Part shown: positions 26,198 through 35,573 of the stretch, piece by piece | Position numbering within the stretch: the first letter of the stretch is position 1 | Layout of the letters: every line of letters begins with the position of its first letter | DNA from: Ignavibacteria bacterium | GTDB lineage: Bacteria > Bacteroidota > Ignavibacteria > OLB7 | Length of the DNA stretch: 64,000 nt | Assembly (NCBI GenBank): GCA_020635205.1 | Contig: JACKAE010000004.1 | Span: 62,001-126,000, forward strand | Direction of reading: 5' to 3' | Position numbers and translations under genes: made by a program | Notes under the pieces: model-generated | The model's database searches: none | What the model was told of the DNA's origin: nothing | Seen by the model: the letters and a program-made list of their open reading frames with translations, nothing else

Positions 26198-28087
26198 TTG
26201 CCTTTGAGCACAGATGAGTTACTAATTGGTCTAACGAGCATTCTCGTTTTAGGAATCGTTGCTCAGTGGTTGGCATGGCGCTTTGTCCTACCATCGATTC
26301 TCATTCTTCTTGCATTTGGATTTCTTGCCGGACCAGTTCTCGGATTCATAGAGCCAAACGCAATTTTGGGTGATCTCCTCTTCCCTATTGTTTCAGTCTC
26401 TGTTGCTATCATCCTCTTCGAGGGGGGACTAACATTACGCTTCTCCGAGCTAAGTGAGATTGGTAAAGTGGTTAGGAACCTTGTTACCATAGGCGCGTTG
26501 ATTACCTGGATTGGTTCTTCGGTTGCAGCATACGTTCTGTTCGACCTTAACCTCGGCATTGCTATTCTCTTGGGGGCGATCCTCGTAGTAAGTGGCCCTA
26601 CCGTTGTGATGCCTCTGCTCCGGCACGTTCGCCCCAATCGCCGAATCGGTTCGATCTTGAAGTGGGAAGGAATTGTGATCGATCCAATCGGGGCACTCTT
26701 GGCAGTCGTTGTCTTCGAGGTTATCATCTCCGGTAATATTATCGAGAAGACCTTCGTTACCCTCGAAGGACTGATCCTGACAATCTTGATTGGTACAGCC
26801 ATTGGCATTGGTGCAGCCCTCTTCTTTGTACTCTTGTTGAAACGATATTGGATTCCTGACTTCCTCCACAACCCAGTATCGTTGATGACTGTTGTTGGAG
26901 CGTTTGCTATATCCAACACTATACAGCATGAGTCTGGACTTTTTGCAGTGACCGTTATGGGCATTGCTTTGGCTAACCAGAAGATGGTTGATATGAAGCA
27001 TATCCTTGAGTTCAAGGAGAATCTTCGTGTGCTATTGATCTCCAGTATCTTCATCATTCTTGCTGGACGACTCGATTTAGATTCGGTGACCACATACATC
27101 ACTCTCGATATGCTCCTCTTCCTCGGAGCACTGATTCTTCTGATTCGGCCTATAGCCTCTTTTGTCTCTTCGCTTCGCTCTCCCCTCAAGTGGAAGGAGC
27201 GCATTTTCCTTGCTTGGATGGCTCCCCGTGGAATTGTGGCAGCAGCCGTGTCGGCAATCTTCGGACTTTCCTTAGCAGAAAAGAATATCGCCGATGCCGA
27301 GCAACTGGCTCCCCTTACTTTCCTTGTGATTGTAGGAACGGTAACGATTTATGGACTGACCGCCGGCCCAATAGCACGCCTACTTGGGGTGGCAATGCCG
27401 GGAACTCAAGGTCTCCTAATTGTCGGTGCTCACTCATGGGGAAGAGCTATTGGGAAAGCATTGCAAGAGGTGGGATTCCGTGTCCTTCTGGTTGACACGA
27501 ACATGGCAAACGTTTCTGCTGCAAAAAACATGGGACTCTTCTCAAGTCACGGCAGCGTTTTATCTGAGTACATTTTAGATAAGATCGAACTCGAAGGAAT
27601 TGGCAGGATGCTTGCACTGACCTCAAACGATGAAGTGAATGCCTTGGCAGCCCTCTACTTCACCGAACGATTTGGTCGCAGTGAAGTCTATCAACTTCCT
27701 CCTTCAGATAAGAATCGATCGCAACGTAGTTCAGTGCCACAAAATCTGCGAGGTCGGGTTCTCTTCACCCCTGATGCTACCTACGAGTATTTCGAAGAGA
27801 ACTTCGAAGCTGGTGCTGTTATCCAAAGCATTCTCTTCACCGATAAGTATAACTTCGACGACTTCATGGCCGAACATGCGAACTCAGTTGTTCCACTTTT
27901 CGTTATTGGTTCGGATTTAACGCTTCAGGCTTTTACCGAGACAACCGTACCGGAAGCATTGCCCGGGCAACGCTTGATCTACATGCGTGAGCCTGATGAG
28001 GTTGAATCAAGTGAGTCTGTTCCAAAAGAACTCAATCCTGGTGGAAGAAGCGAAATTCTTCCCGAAGAGATTATCTCCGAAGAGTAA
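26198..28087 (+). CDS. CPA-type Na+(K+)/H+ antiporter with C-terminal TrkA-N-like domain
   Basis: 629 residues. About twelve membrane helices (~8-400) include VVSGPTVVMPLLRHVRP and WEGIVIDPIGALLA, hallmarks of NhaP/KefB-like cation:proton antiporters. From ~405, GLLIVGAHSWGRAIGKAL is a Rossmann nucleotide-binding motif (TrkA-N/RCK-like), so transport may be gated by NAD(H). The C-terminal ~60 residues are acidic. It starts at TTG 26198 (or TTG 26204), with no ATG near the first helix. The exported ion is not predictable. Confidence 0.87.
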   Translation: MPLSTDELLIGLTSILVLGIVAQWLAWRFVLPSILILLAFGFLAGPVLGFIEPNAILGDLLFPIVSVSVAIILFEGGLTLRFSELSEIGKVVRNLVTIGALITWIGSSVAAYVLFDLNLGIAILLGAILVVSGPTVVMPLLRHVRPNRRIGSILKWEGIVIDPIGALLAVVVFEVIISGNIIEKTFVTLEGLILTILIGTAIGIGAALFFVLLLKRYWIPDFLHNPVSLMTVVGAFAISNTIQHESGLFAVTVMGIALANQKMVDMKHILEFKENLRVLLISSIFIILAGRLDLDSVTTYITLDMLLFLGALILLIRPIASFVSSLRSPLKWKERIFLAWMAPRGIVAAAVSAIFGLSLAEKNIADAEQLAPLTFLVIVGTVTIYGLTAGPIARLLGVAMPGTQGLLIVGAHSWGRAIGKALQEVGFRVLLVDTNMANVSAAKNMGLFSSHGSVLSEYILDKIELEGIGRMLALTSNDEVNALAALYFTERFGRSEVYQLPPSDKNRSQRSSVPQNLRGRVLFTPDATYEYFEENFEAGAVIQSILFTDKYNFDDFMAEHANSVVPLFVIGSDLTLQAFTETTVPEALPGQRLIYMREPDEVESSESVPKELNPGGRSEILPEEIISEE

Positions 28088-28134
28088 GAAGCCACAGATC
28101 AGATGGCTGAACCTACATTACTGTACAATCTATA

Positions 28135-29508
28135 GTGATTCAACCGGAACGTATTCACCCACTTAACGACGATTCTCCACGCCCCAATGGAACCTACATA
28201 CTCTACTGGATGCAGGCTTCACAACGCTCTATATACAACCACGCACTTGAATACGCAGCCGACCTCGCAAACAAACAGAGGCTCCCCCTTTTTGTCATCT
28301 TCGGCTTAACTGGAAACTATCCCGAAGCAAACATCAGGCACTATCAGTTTATGGTTGAAGGCTTGCGAGATGTTCGGGACCACTTAGCTGAACGAGGTAT
28401 TCACTTCAGAGTCTACAGTGGCTCACCCGATGAAGTAGCCCTCGCGACGGCTGAACGGGCACGGATTGTTGTTGTTGACAGAGGATATTTGCACCACCAA
28501 AAGTTGTGGCGCAAAGAAGTGAGCGAATACGCAGGCTGTCAGGTAATTCAGGTTGAATCTGATGTGCTGGTTCCCACTACTATGGCCTCCACGAAAGAAG
28601 AGTTTGCAGCCCGTACACTTCGCCCAAAGATTCACAGAGAGATGAAGAAGTTCATTGCTCCAGTAACGGAACGAGAGCTTCTCGTGAAGTCGGGAATTGA
28701 CCACATTGAAGAGGGACTGAATCTCGACGACCCACACTTACTCGATCAATTCGACCTCGACCGATCGATCTCCCCCGTTCGCGAGTTTACCGGCGGGCAA
28801 ACCGAAGCTGAGCGTCGACTTCAACTCTTCATCGAAACAAAGCTCACCAACTATGGAACAGGGCGAAACGATATTACCGCAACCAACACAACTGAACTGA
28901 GTCCGTACCTCCACTTTGGCCATATATCACCGCTGAGAATTCTTATTCAACTTATTGCCAACGCAAGTCCATCGGATGAGAACGTCGCAGTCTTAATTGA
29001 AGAATTGATTGTGCGGCGTGAGCTTGCAATCAATTTTGTGGAACAGAACGAGCAGTACGATTCGTACAAGTCACTTCCAGAGTGGAGCATAAAAACGCTC
29101 GACAAGCATCGAGAAGACACTCGCGATTTCCTTTACACAGCAGAACAGTTAGAAGGTGCGCAAACCCACGACCAATACTGGAACGCAGCAATGAACGAAA
29201 TGAAACTGCGTGGAATGATGAAGGGATACATGCGAATGTACTGGGGAAAGAAGGTAATTGAGTGGTCTCCATCCCCTGAAGTTGCGTATGAAACACTCCT
29301 CTACTTGAACAACAAATACTTCTTAGATGGTCGCGACCCAAATTCATACGCAAACGTTGCCTGGATTTTTGGCAAACATGACCGCCCCTGGGGAGAACGC
29401 CCAGTCTTTGGGACTGTTCGATATATGAACGCAAACGGCTTAAAGCGGAAGTTCGATATTGAGGCCTACGTTCAGTGGGTGGAGAGCTTATCCGACGGTG
29501 CAGAGTGA
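28135..29508 (+). CDS. phr: Class II CPD photolyase
   Basis: A light-driven repair enzyme for cyclobutane pyrimidine dimers, with FAD as catalytic cofactor. It has 457 residues. The N-terminal Rossmann-type half begins LYWMQASQRSIYNHAL. The C-terminal FAD half carries signatures of the class II branch: LSPYLHFGHISPLR, RRELAINFVEQN, GYMRMYWGKKVIEW and RPVFGTVRYM. The start is GTG 28135 because no ATG precedes the conserved N-terminus. It lies 47 bases after the antiporter gene and may share its transcript. Confidence 0.93.
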   Translation: MIQPERIHPLNDDSPRPNGTYILYWMQASQRSIYNHALEYAADLANKQRLPLFVIFGLTGNYPEANIRHYQFMVEGLRDVRDHLAERGIHFRVYSGSPDEVALATAERARIVVVDRGYLHHQKLWRKEVSEYAGCQVIQVESDVLVPTTMASTKEEFAARTLRPKIHREMKKFIAPVTERELLVKSGIDHIEEGLNLDDPHLLDQFDLDRSISPVREFTGGQTEAERRLQLFIETKLTNYGTGRNDITATNTTELSPYLHFGHISPLRILIQLIANASPSDENVAVLIEELIVRRELAINFVEQNEQYDSYKSLPEWSIKTLDKHREDTRDFLYTAEQLEGAQTHDQYWNAAMNEMKLRGMMKGYMRMYWGKKVIEWSPSPEVAYETLLYLNNKYFLDGRDPNSYANVAWIFGKHDRPWGERPVFGTVRYMNANGLKRKFDIEAYVQWVESLSDGAE

Positions 29509-29522
29509 GTTCTCAATGATTT

Positions 29523-30662
29523 TCAACGCGGCTGACCTTCACCAACAAAATTCTCTAATCCCTCTGCAAAGGCTTCCCAGCTATACTTCTTTCGTTCTTC
29601 TATTATCCCCTCTCGCAAACGCTCAGCGACACCGGGAACAAAGGCCTTCGCAACCGCTGCAGCAATCATATCAGGTTCAGCCTTTTTAACAACGTAGCCG
29701 GTAACACCATCAATCACAACCTCGGAGAGTGAACCAACATCGGTTACAACTGATGGAAGAGCAAAGTTATAGCCGATTTGCACAATCCCGCTGTTCGTTG
29801 CCGAACGATAAGGCAAAACCAAAAGGTCAGAGGCAGAGAACCACTTTGTCACCTCTTCGTTCGGGACAAACTTGTCGTAAACCACTACTCGATTTCCTAA
29901 ACCATGCTTTTCAATAATATCGAGGTAGGGTTTGGGGTCACCGAAGAATTCACCTACTACAAGAAGTTGAGCATCAGGCACTCGCTGGAGGATAGCAGGC
30001 ATCCCCTCTAACAGAAGATCGAGTCCCTTATACCTGCGCACAAAGCCAAAGAAGAGAAGTGTCGGACGATTCTCCACTTGTAAAGCCTTTCTTGCCTCTT
30101 CTTTTGGAATCGGCTCACCAAAGTGCTCGTAGACTGGGTGAGGCAACATTGTTTCAGGAATTGTTGGAAATTTCTCCCTGAATTGTCTGCTAACGGTTGA
30201 TGATTGGGAAATTGCCTTTGTGCAATAACGGAACTGATATTGAGTAAAGAGCTTGTCCCCGAACCGCTTTTCATGCGGAATCAGGTTATCCAATATCATC
30301 AAGACACGCCCACCCCTCTTCCCCCCAACGCTCCGAGCTATTGTCCCGAAAACAGGTGCAAAAAGTGGGATCCAAAACCGAAAGACGTAGAGGTCATATC
30401 CCCTTTTCCGAAGTTCTCTCCCCACTGAAAGCCAATTCAATGGATTCATTGAGTCAATTAGCCGCTCCGACTCAATGTCGGCAAAAACTTCCCCTCCCTC
30501 CTCTTGAAAAGCTCCCGGATAGAGAAATTTGGGGTATTGACGCTGGAACGTGATTACATCTACTTCGTGGCCTCTCTTTCTCAACACTCTTGCTAAGAGA
30601 TTTGTATGGTGTGCAATCCCCCCACGGTAGGGATATGCAGGACCAATCAGGGCTATTTTCAT
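29523..30662 (-). CDS. Glycosyltransferase family 4 protein
   Basis: 379 residues with a GT-B fold. The N-terminal acceptor domain has the glycine-rich loop GPAYPYRGGIAHHTNLLARVL. The C-terminal nucleotide-sugar domain has LLFFGFVRRYKGLDLLLEG and a GT4-type EX7E region near YRSATNSGIVQIGYNFALP. Probably acts at the cytoplasmic face in glycan or LPS/exopolysaccharide synthesis. Sugar unknown. Convergent with photolyase, with only 14 bases between them. Confidence 0.88.
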   Translation of the reverse strand: MKIALIGPAYPYRGGIAHHTNLLARVLRKRGHEVDVITFQRQYPKFLYPGAFQEEGGEVFADIESERLIDSMNPLNWLSVGRELRKRGYDLYVFRFWIPLFAPVFGTIARSVGGKRGGRVLMILDNLIPHEKRFGDKLFTQYQFRYCTKAISQSSTVSRQFREKFPTIPETMLPHPVYEHFGEPIPKEEARKALQVENRPTLLFFGFVRRYKGLDLLLEGMPAILQRVPDAQLLVVGEFFGDPKPYLDIIEKHGLGNRVVVYDKFVPNEEVTKWFSASDLLVLPYRSATNSGIVQIGYNFALPSVVTDVGSLSEVVIDGVTGYVVKKAEPDMIAAAVAKAFVPGVAERLREGIIEERKKYSWEAFAEGLENFVGEGQPR

Positions 30663-30723
30663 GCGTTCTACCCTCTGCTTGTTTCAGCCTCTAACGAAAA
30701 GCTCGGTTTTCTTCTTTTCGATG

Positions 30724-30731
30724 TAGATTTG
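30724..30731 (+). promoter_or_regulatory. -7 box (TAGATTTG) of purF, five bases before the start codon
   Basis: TAGATTTG matches TAnnTTTG exactly and ends five bases before the purF ATG at 30737. Transcription would begin at or next to the start codon, implying a leaderless or nearly leaderless mRNA. Confidence 0.5.
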
Positions 30732-30736
30732 CATCT

Positions 30737-32257
30737 ATGAAAACCAATGCTGTCACGAACTGCGAAATCGACAAGCCGTTGTGTAATTGCGGTGTTGTCG
30801 GTATCTACAACCATCCAGAAGCTGCCGTCCAAGTTTATTACGCTCTCCACGCTCTTCAACACCGTGGGCAAGAGTCCGCCGGAATAGTCGCCTCAAGAGA
30901 GAGTTCGAAACGTCCGGGCGAACGTTCGTTTGCAATTCACAAGGCTCACGGTCTTGTTCTCGATGTCTTCAACGACCCTCAAATCCTCTCAGAACAACTT
31001 CGGGGCGAACATGCGATTGGACACAATCGCTACTCTACTACTGGATCGAATATCAAACGTGCCAATATCCAGCCCTTCTTTATCAATTCCTCTGCTGTTG
31101 GCCATTTAGGACTTGCCCACAACGGCAACCTGACAAATTCGGCAACTCTGCGGAAACTGTTGAGTGAAGAGGGAGCCATTTTCCAGACTACAACTGATTC
31201 CGAGGTGATTCTTCACCTGATTGCGCGAAGCCGCGAAGATAGCATTATCGGACGTATTCGCGACGCTCTGCGCATTGTTCGGGGAGCCTATTCACTCACG
31301 ATTCTTACCGATCAAGGTTTGGTTGCGGCTCGCGACCCACACGGTTTCCGCCCCCTTTCCATTGGCCGTATTGGTGACGGTTATATCGTTGCCTCCGAAA
31401 CGTGCGCATTCGATATTCTCCAAGCTGAGTATATCCGCGATGTAGAGCACAATGAAATTGTGATTATCGACGATGAGACGGTTAAAACCGGCGAAATCAA
31501 GTCGATTCAGATCGACGACATTACTCCTGAAGCTCGCCACTGTATCTTCGAATATGTCTACTTCTCCCGTCCCGACAGTCGGATTTACGGTAACTCTGTC
31601 GACAAAGTCAGAAGGAAACTTGGCAAACGCCTCGCCGAAGAGGCTGGCGTTAAACCGGAAGTTCAGGATGAGAAAGTTGTGGTAATCGGTGTCCCCGATT
31701 CATCGAACACTGCAACCCTCGGCTACAGTCAAGTGAACCGAGAGCTAAATGCTCCAAATACACGACATGAGATTGGATTGATTAGAAGTCACTACGTAGG
31801 CCGAACCTTTATTTCGCCCGGACAGAAAAATCGGGAGATTAAAGTTCGAACGAAGTTCAACGTGGTAAAAGGAGTATTGAAGGATCAGAACGTTGTAGTA
31901 ATTGACGATTCAATCGTTCGCGGAACAACATCCAAAGCACTGGTCAACATGCTTCGGAGTGCTGAACCTGAACAGATTCACATGAGGATTAGCTCCCCTC
32001 CAATCACACACCCCTGCCTCTACGGCATGGACTTCCCCTCAAAGGAAGAACTCATAGCAAATCAGTACAACTTAGATGTAGAATCAATTCGAGAAGAACT
32101 CGGGGTTGATACTTTACAGTACCTCTCTGTAGATGGGTTACTTGAATCGGCTCCTGCCGAGGATGGTATTGGTTACTGCACGGCCTGCTTCACGGGGAAC
32201 TATCCAGTGCAGATTGAGGTAGGTGCTACGAAGCTTGCATTTGATGAGGCCGAGTAG
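30737..32257 (+). CDS. purF: Amidophosphoribosyltransferase
   Basis: Catalyses the first committed step of purine synthesis: PRPP plus glutamine gives phosphoribosylamine. It has 506 residues. The N-terminal Ntn-hydrolase nucleophile is Cys18 (CGVVGIY) after a 17-residue propeptide. The PRPP loop is VVVIDDSIVRGTTS. Four cysteines match the B. subtilis-type Fe-S cluster ligands (in ARHCIFEY, THPCLYGMD and GYCTAC), so this is the oxygen-sensitive cluster-containing form. The LysE-type gene follows after three bases. Confidence 0.97.
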   Translation: MKTNAVTNCEIDKPLCNCGVVGIYNHPEAAVQVYYALHALQHRGQESAGIVASRESSKRPGERSFAIHKAHGLVLDVFNDPQILSEQLRGEHAIGHNRYSTTGSNIKRANIQPFFINSSAVGHLGLAHNGNLTNSATLRKLLSEEGAIFQTTTDSEVILHLIARSREDSIIGRIRDALRIVRGAYSLTILTDQGLVAARDPHGFRPLSIGRIGDGYIVASETCAFDILQAEYIRDVEHNEIVIIDDETVKTGEIKSIQIDDITPEARHCIFEYVYFSRPDSRIYGNSVDKVRRKLGKRLAEEAGVKPEVQDEKVVVIGVPDSSNTATLGYSQVNRELNAPNTRHEIGLIRSHYVGRTFISPGQKNREIKVRTKFNVVKGVLKDQNVVVIDDSIVRGTTSKALVNMLRSAEPEQIHMRISSPPITHPCLYGMDFPSKEELIANQYNLDVESIREELGVDTLQYLSVDGLLESAPAEDGIGYCTACFTGNYPVQIEVGATKLAFDEAE

Positions 32258-32260
32258 CAA

Positions 32261-32962
32261 ATGATTGGTTCGATACTTATCGGTCTGGTTGTCGGCTTTG
32301 GCATGTCGATTCCACCAGGACCAATCTCCGTGGCTGTTATCAAGCAGGGCGTTCAAGGGAACTTCGCAACCGGTATACGAATCGGTATCGGAGCTTCCCT
32401 CATCGACTGCATTTACGCCCTCATTGCAGCCTTTGCTTCATCAGCACTTATCCTGAAGTTTCAAACGTTTCTCGATGGACACGCTTGGTTCGAGCTTGCC
32501 TTCCAAATCGCCTGCATAGCGATTTTGGTTATACTGGGTCGGAAATACTTCCACGCGACAAGTGATGACCTTCGCCACTCAACTGAGGAAGAAGAAGAGC
32601 GAGAAAACCGCGCACGGAAGTTTGGATTTTCATCGGCCTTTATGGTTGGGATACTGATGGCTGTAATGAACTTGGCAAACCCATCCTTTCTCCCATCACT
32701 AATCGCCGTTGCAGGTTTTATCCAAGCAAAAGATTGGCTTGTTGATGGCTTTCTCGGGAGTGGCCTCTACGCTTTCGGATTTGGGGTTGGTGTCTTTATC
32801 TGGTTCTATGTTCTCTTGCGGCTCATCATTCGGATGAGAAGCAGACTCCCAGTTTCTTACTTCACCTATATCTTCAAGTTTGCTGGTGGAGCATTCTACC
32901 TCTTCGCCGTGATCTTAGCCGTCCGGGTTTTTCTGTCGACAGATTGGAAGTCCCTTTTTTAA
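32261..32962 (+). CDS. LysE-family amino-acid exporter
   Basis: 233 residues and six predicted membrane helices. The family N-terminus is SIPPGPISVAVIKQGVQGNF (helix 1 with the PGP motif). A charged loop at residues ~105-125 precedes helix 4. It probably exports amino acids or related metabolites across the inner membrane. Three bases after purF, hence co-transcribed. Substrate unknown. Confidence 0.82.
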   Translation: MIGSILIGLVVGFGMSIPPGPISVAVIKQGVQGNFATGIRIGIGASLIDCIYALIAAFASSALILKFQTFLDGHAWFELAFQIACIAILVILGRKYFHATSDDLRHSTEEEEERENRARKFGFSSAFMVGILMAVMNLANPSFLPSLIAVAGFIQAKDWLVDGFLGSGLYAFGFGVGVFIWFYVLLRLIIRMRSRLPVSYFTYIFKFAGGAFYLFAVILAVRVFLSTDWKSLF

Positions 32963-32995
32963 TCTGACACGGAACAACTTCCGCAACCATTACTC

Positions 32996-33856
32996 CTACC
33001 CTCTCACATCGAGGGAGATATCGGCTGCCATCGCTGAGTGAGTTAGTGCTCCAACGCTGATATACTGCACTCCGGTTTCGGCCACACTTCGGACACTATC
33101 CAAGTTGATCCCACCAGACGCTTCTGTCTCCAACCTACCATCAACGAGGGCAACACCGATCTCCATATCCGATGTTGAGAAATTATCGAACATGATGCGA
33201 GATATTCCTTCGCACGTAAGCGCTTCTTGCACTTGGTTGATCGAGGCAGTCTCCACTTCAATCTTCACGTTCGTAATTCCATGCTCTTCAAAGTATCTGA
33301 GCACAGCATTGACAGCTCCGGCAATTGATCCATGAGCCGCAATGTGGTTATCCTTCACCATCACCATGTCGTAGAGACCCATCCGATGGTTTTCACCCCC
33401 TCCGGTCTTCACTGCATACTTATCCAACAACCTCCACCCAGGAAGTGTTTTGCGCGTGTCGAGAATCGTGGCTCCAGTCCCCTCAATTTTTTCAACATAT
33501 CGTCTGGTAAGGGAGGCGACGCCCGACATTCGTTGTAAGAAGTTCAGGGCTGTTCGTTCTGCAGTAAGGATAGAACTGGCCGGGCCATGCAAGTGGGCGA
33601 GAACTGTTCCAGACTCAACGATTGAGCCTTCACTCACCTTCCAATCACATAAAATCGAGCGATCAACCTCGCCGAAAACAAGCCCAGCAATTGGTGAACC
33701 AGCAAGAACCATTTGATCTTTGGCAAGCAATATGCAGTGAACGCTCGTTTTAGGGTCAACCAGCGATTCTGAAGTCAAATCTCCAGTTCCAATATCTTCG
33801 GCAAGTGCAATTTGAATCAAGCGAAGAACAGAACGATCATCTATCGTAGGAATCAT
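32996..33856 (-). CDS. nadC: Nicotinate-nucleotide pyrophosphorylase (carboxylating)
   Basis: Converts quinolinate and PRPP to nicotinate mononucleotide in de novo NAD synthesis. About 286 residues. Conserved blocks are ALAEDIGTGDLTSE, RTALNFLQRMSGVAS, TRKTLPGWRLLDKYAVKTGG (substrate-binding lysine/arginine), HRMGLYDMVMVKDNH and EASGGINLDSV. The start is ATG 33856; a TTG at 33871 would add five residues. No nadA/nadB nearby. Confidence 0.96.
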   Translation of the reverse strand: MIPTIDDRSVLRLIQIALAEDIGTGDLTSESLVDPKTSVHCILLAKDQMVLAGSPIAGLVFGEVDRSILCDWKVSEGSIVESGTVLAHLHGPASSILTAERTALNFLQRMSGVASLTRRYVEKIEGTGATILDTRKTLPGWRLLDKYAVKTGGGENHRMGLYDMVMVKDNHIAAHGSIAGAVNAVLRYFEEHGITNVKIEVETASINQVQEALTCEGISRIMFDNFSTSDMEIGVALVDGRLETEASGGINLDSVRSVAETGVQYISVGALTHSAMAADISLDVRG

Positions 33857-33964
33857 ATCACTCAGCAGCAAGTTTTGAAGAGTTTAAACAGGATCGATAA
33901 GTAGTCACAAGATATTCTTTTATTCTCTTATCTTCATTCCTGAACATCAGCAAGATCGGTCACA

Positions 33965-35539
33965 ATGGGTATGCATTTGCCTTCAGATATGAAAACGATT
34001 CTCAAAGAATTCTTTTTCTGCGTTATCCTCATCCTAACCATTTCACTTTCCAGTAGCACCGCACAGGGGCAGATTGATCAGTATGTTGTACTGATTCCCA
34101 CCCACACGACTTCTGGAGAATATAGCGGCGACTACGATCTGAAGGGGACGAAGGTCTACTCCGACGGATACATTCGTTGGGGCGCTGGCACACCGAAGCC
34201 AATTTCGGAAATGCAGGTGCGCGAGTACGACCCGTCGGCAATTCCAGATGGTAGTGGTGGCATGTTCATCTGCTACACGATTGAACATACTGACGAAGAG
34301 AATGGTGGTGACCACGACATTGTAATGAGGCACATTGATAGCGAGGGAGCCGATCTGTGGGATGATTCACTCTCTGGAGCTGTGTTGCTCTTAGCTCAAT
34401 CCGAGCATCTTGAAGTACATCCTCACCTGATACCTTCAGCTGATGGAGCAATCGTTCTCTACGAAGTAGAATATATCAGCGGCGCGTACAAAGGAGAGGT
34501 TGACGTAGCTGCCCTTCGCGTGGATGGGAATGGGAAGCTGGTTTGGGAGAATGCTATCTGGGTTGCAAACTCTGATCGCCACGAGAGAATTGTTGATGCG
34601 TGGTCAGATGGCTATGGTAACGCAATTGCTTTGATCCAGCGTAATAACAACTCCGATAAGGGAACATTCAGTGGAGATTTGGTGGCAGTAAAGATTTCTT
34701 CTGAAGGGATTACCGGTTGGGGTGGCGCGAAAGGAAATCTTGTGGTTGTCGCCGGAAGTCCTCACTCTGAAGAGAACCCGGCCATAGTTCCCGATGGCCA
34801 AGGTGGTGCGTTTATCGCCTACGAGCTTCACTACACAAGTGGTACTCGTGCCGGCGATGTGGACCTGATTGCGCAGCACTTGACGGTGAATGGCGATAGG
34901 CTCTGGTTAGACCCAGAGAATCCCCCTGTTATTAGCTCTAATCCCCGCGCCCGTGAGCTATCCCCCTCGATTACAGCAGACTCCGCAGGAATTACCGTTG
35001 CGTTCGAGATGGTTTTTGACGACGACAAGGCAAAGGAGAATTCACTACGGGTTGTTGCTGCTCAGAGAATGGATCAGAATGGGTATCGAGTCTGGAATGG
35101 TGGCGACAAACCTCAAGTGATCTTAGCAAAGAACCGTGGTGTTGAAAAACCAATAGCCGTTTCGGATAGGAATGGTGGTACATACATCGTGATGGAAGGG
35201 GTAGACTCAGCAACAGGAGATCGCGATATTTTCGCTCAATATCTGGACAAAAATGGAAAGCGTAGCTGGGGGAAAGAAGGCTACAGCCTTCCAGTCTTCT
35301 TCGGTCCGATGCCCGAATCAAATGCATGTGCTACAGTAGATTCGTATGGAGGGTTGATAGTAGTTGCTGTTGAGGGAATCACCTACCGGCTTGAGTCGAC
35401 AAAATCAAACGACAGCACAATCATTGCTCAACGAATGAACAGTAAAGGTGAGGCAACGTGGGGTGGTAGCGACGCAAACCTCATTCTCTCCCGCTGCCAA
35501 ATTGGTGAATACAAGCTCAAACTTATCCGAACCAAGTAA
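33965..35539 (+). CDS. Secreted repeat protein, probable beta-propeller
   Basis: 524 residues with an N-terminal signal peptide (hydrophobic FFFCVILILTISLSS, cleaved near AQGQ). The body is a repeat of about 60 residues of the type 'DG.GG.FI.YE..........GD.DI..Q.LD..G...W', as in PAIVPDGQGGAFIAYELHY and IAVSDRNGGTYIVMEG. This suggests a beta-propeller. Unlike the other large secreted proteins here it has no T9SS tail. It starts at ATG 33965; ATG 33989 (MKTILKEFF) is equally plausible for the signal peptide. Function unknown. Confidence 0.7.
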   Translation: MGMHLPSDMKTILKEFFFCVILILTISLSSSTAQGQIDQYVVLIPTHTTSGEYSGDYDLKGTKVYSDGYIRWGAGTPKPISEMQVREYDPSAIPDGSGGMFICYTIEHTDEENGGDHDIVMRHIDSEGADLWDDSLSGAVLLLAQSEHLEVHPHLIPSADGAIVLYEVEYISGAYKGEVDVAALRVDGNGKLVWENAIWVANSDRHERIVDAWSDGYGNAIALIQRNNNSDKGTFSGDLVAVKISSEGITGWGGAKGNLVVVAGSPHSEENPAIVPDGQGGAFIAYELHYTSGTRAGDVDLIAQHLTVNGDRLWLDPENPPVISSNPRARELSPSITADSAGITVAFEMVFDDDKAKENSLRVVAAQRMDQNGYRVWNGGDKPQVILAKNRGVEKPIAVSDRNGGTYIVMEGVDSATGDRDIFAQYLDKNGKRSWGKEGYSLPVFFGPMPESNACATVDSYGGLIVVAVEGITYRLESTKSNDSTIIAQRMNSKGEATWGGSDANLILSRCQIGEYKLKLIRTK

Positions 35540-35573
35540 AGTACGGTTCGTTCTTCAGCAACCAGTAAAGCTC

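Noticed and set aside
26263..27204. 313-residue ORF on the minus strand opposite the antiporter
   Set aside because: It mirrors the antiporter codons, is rich in Arg, Ser and Ile, shows no family motif and lies wholly inside a well-supported gene.
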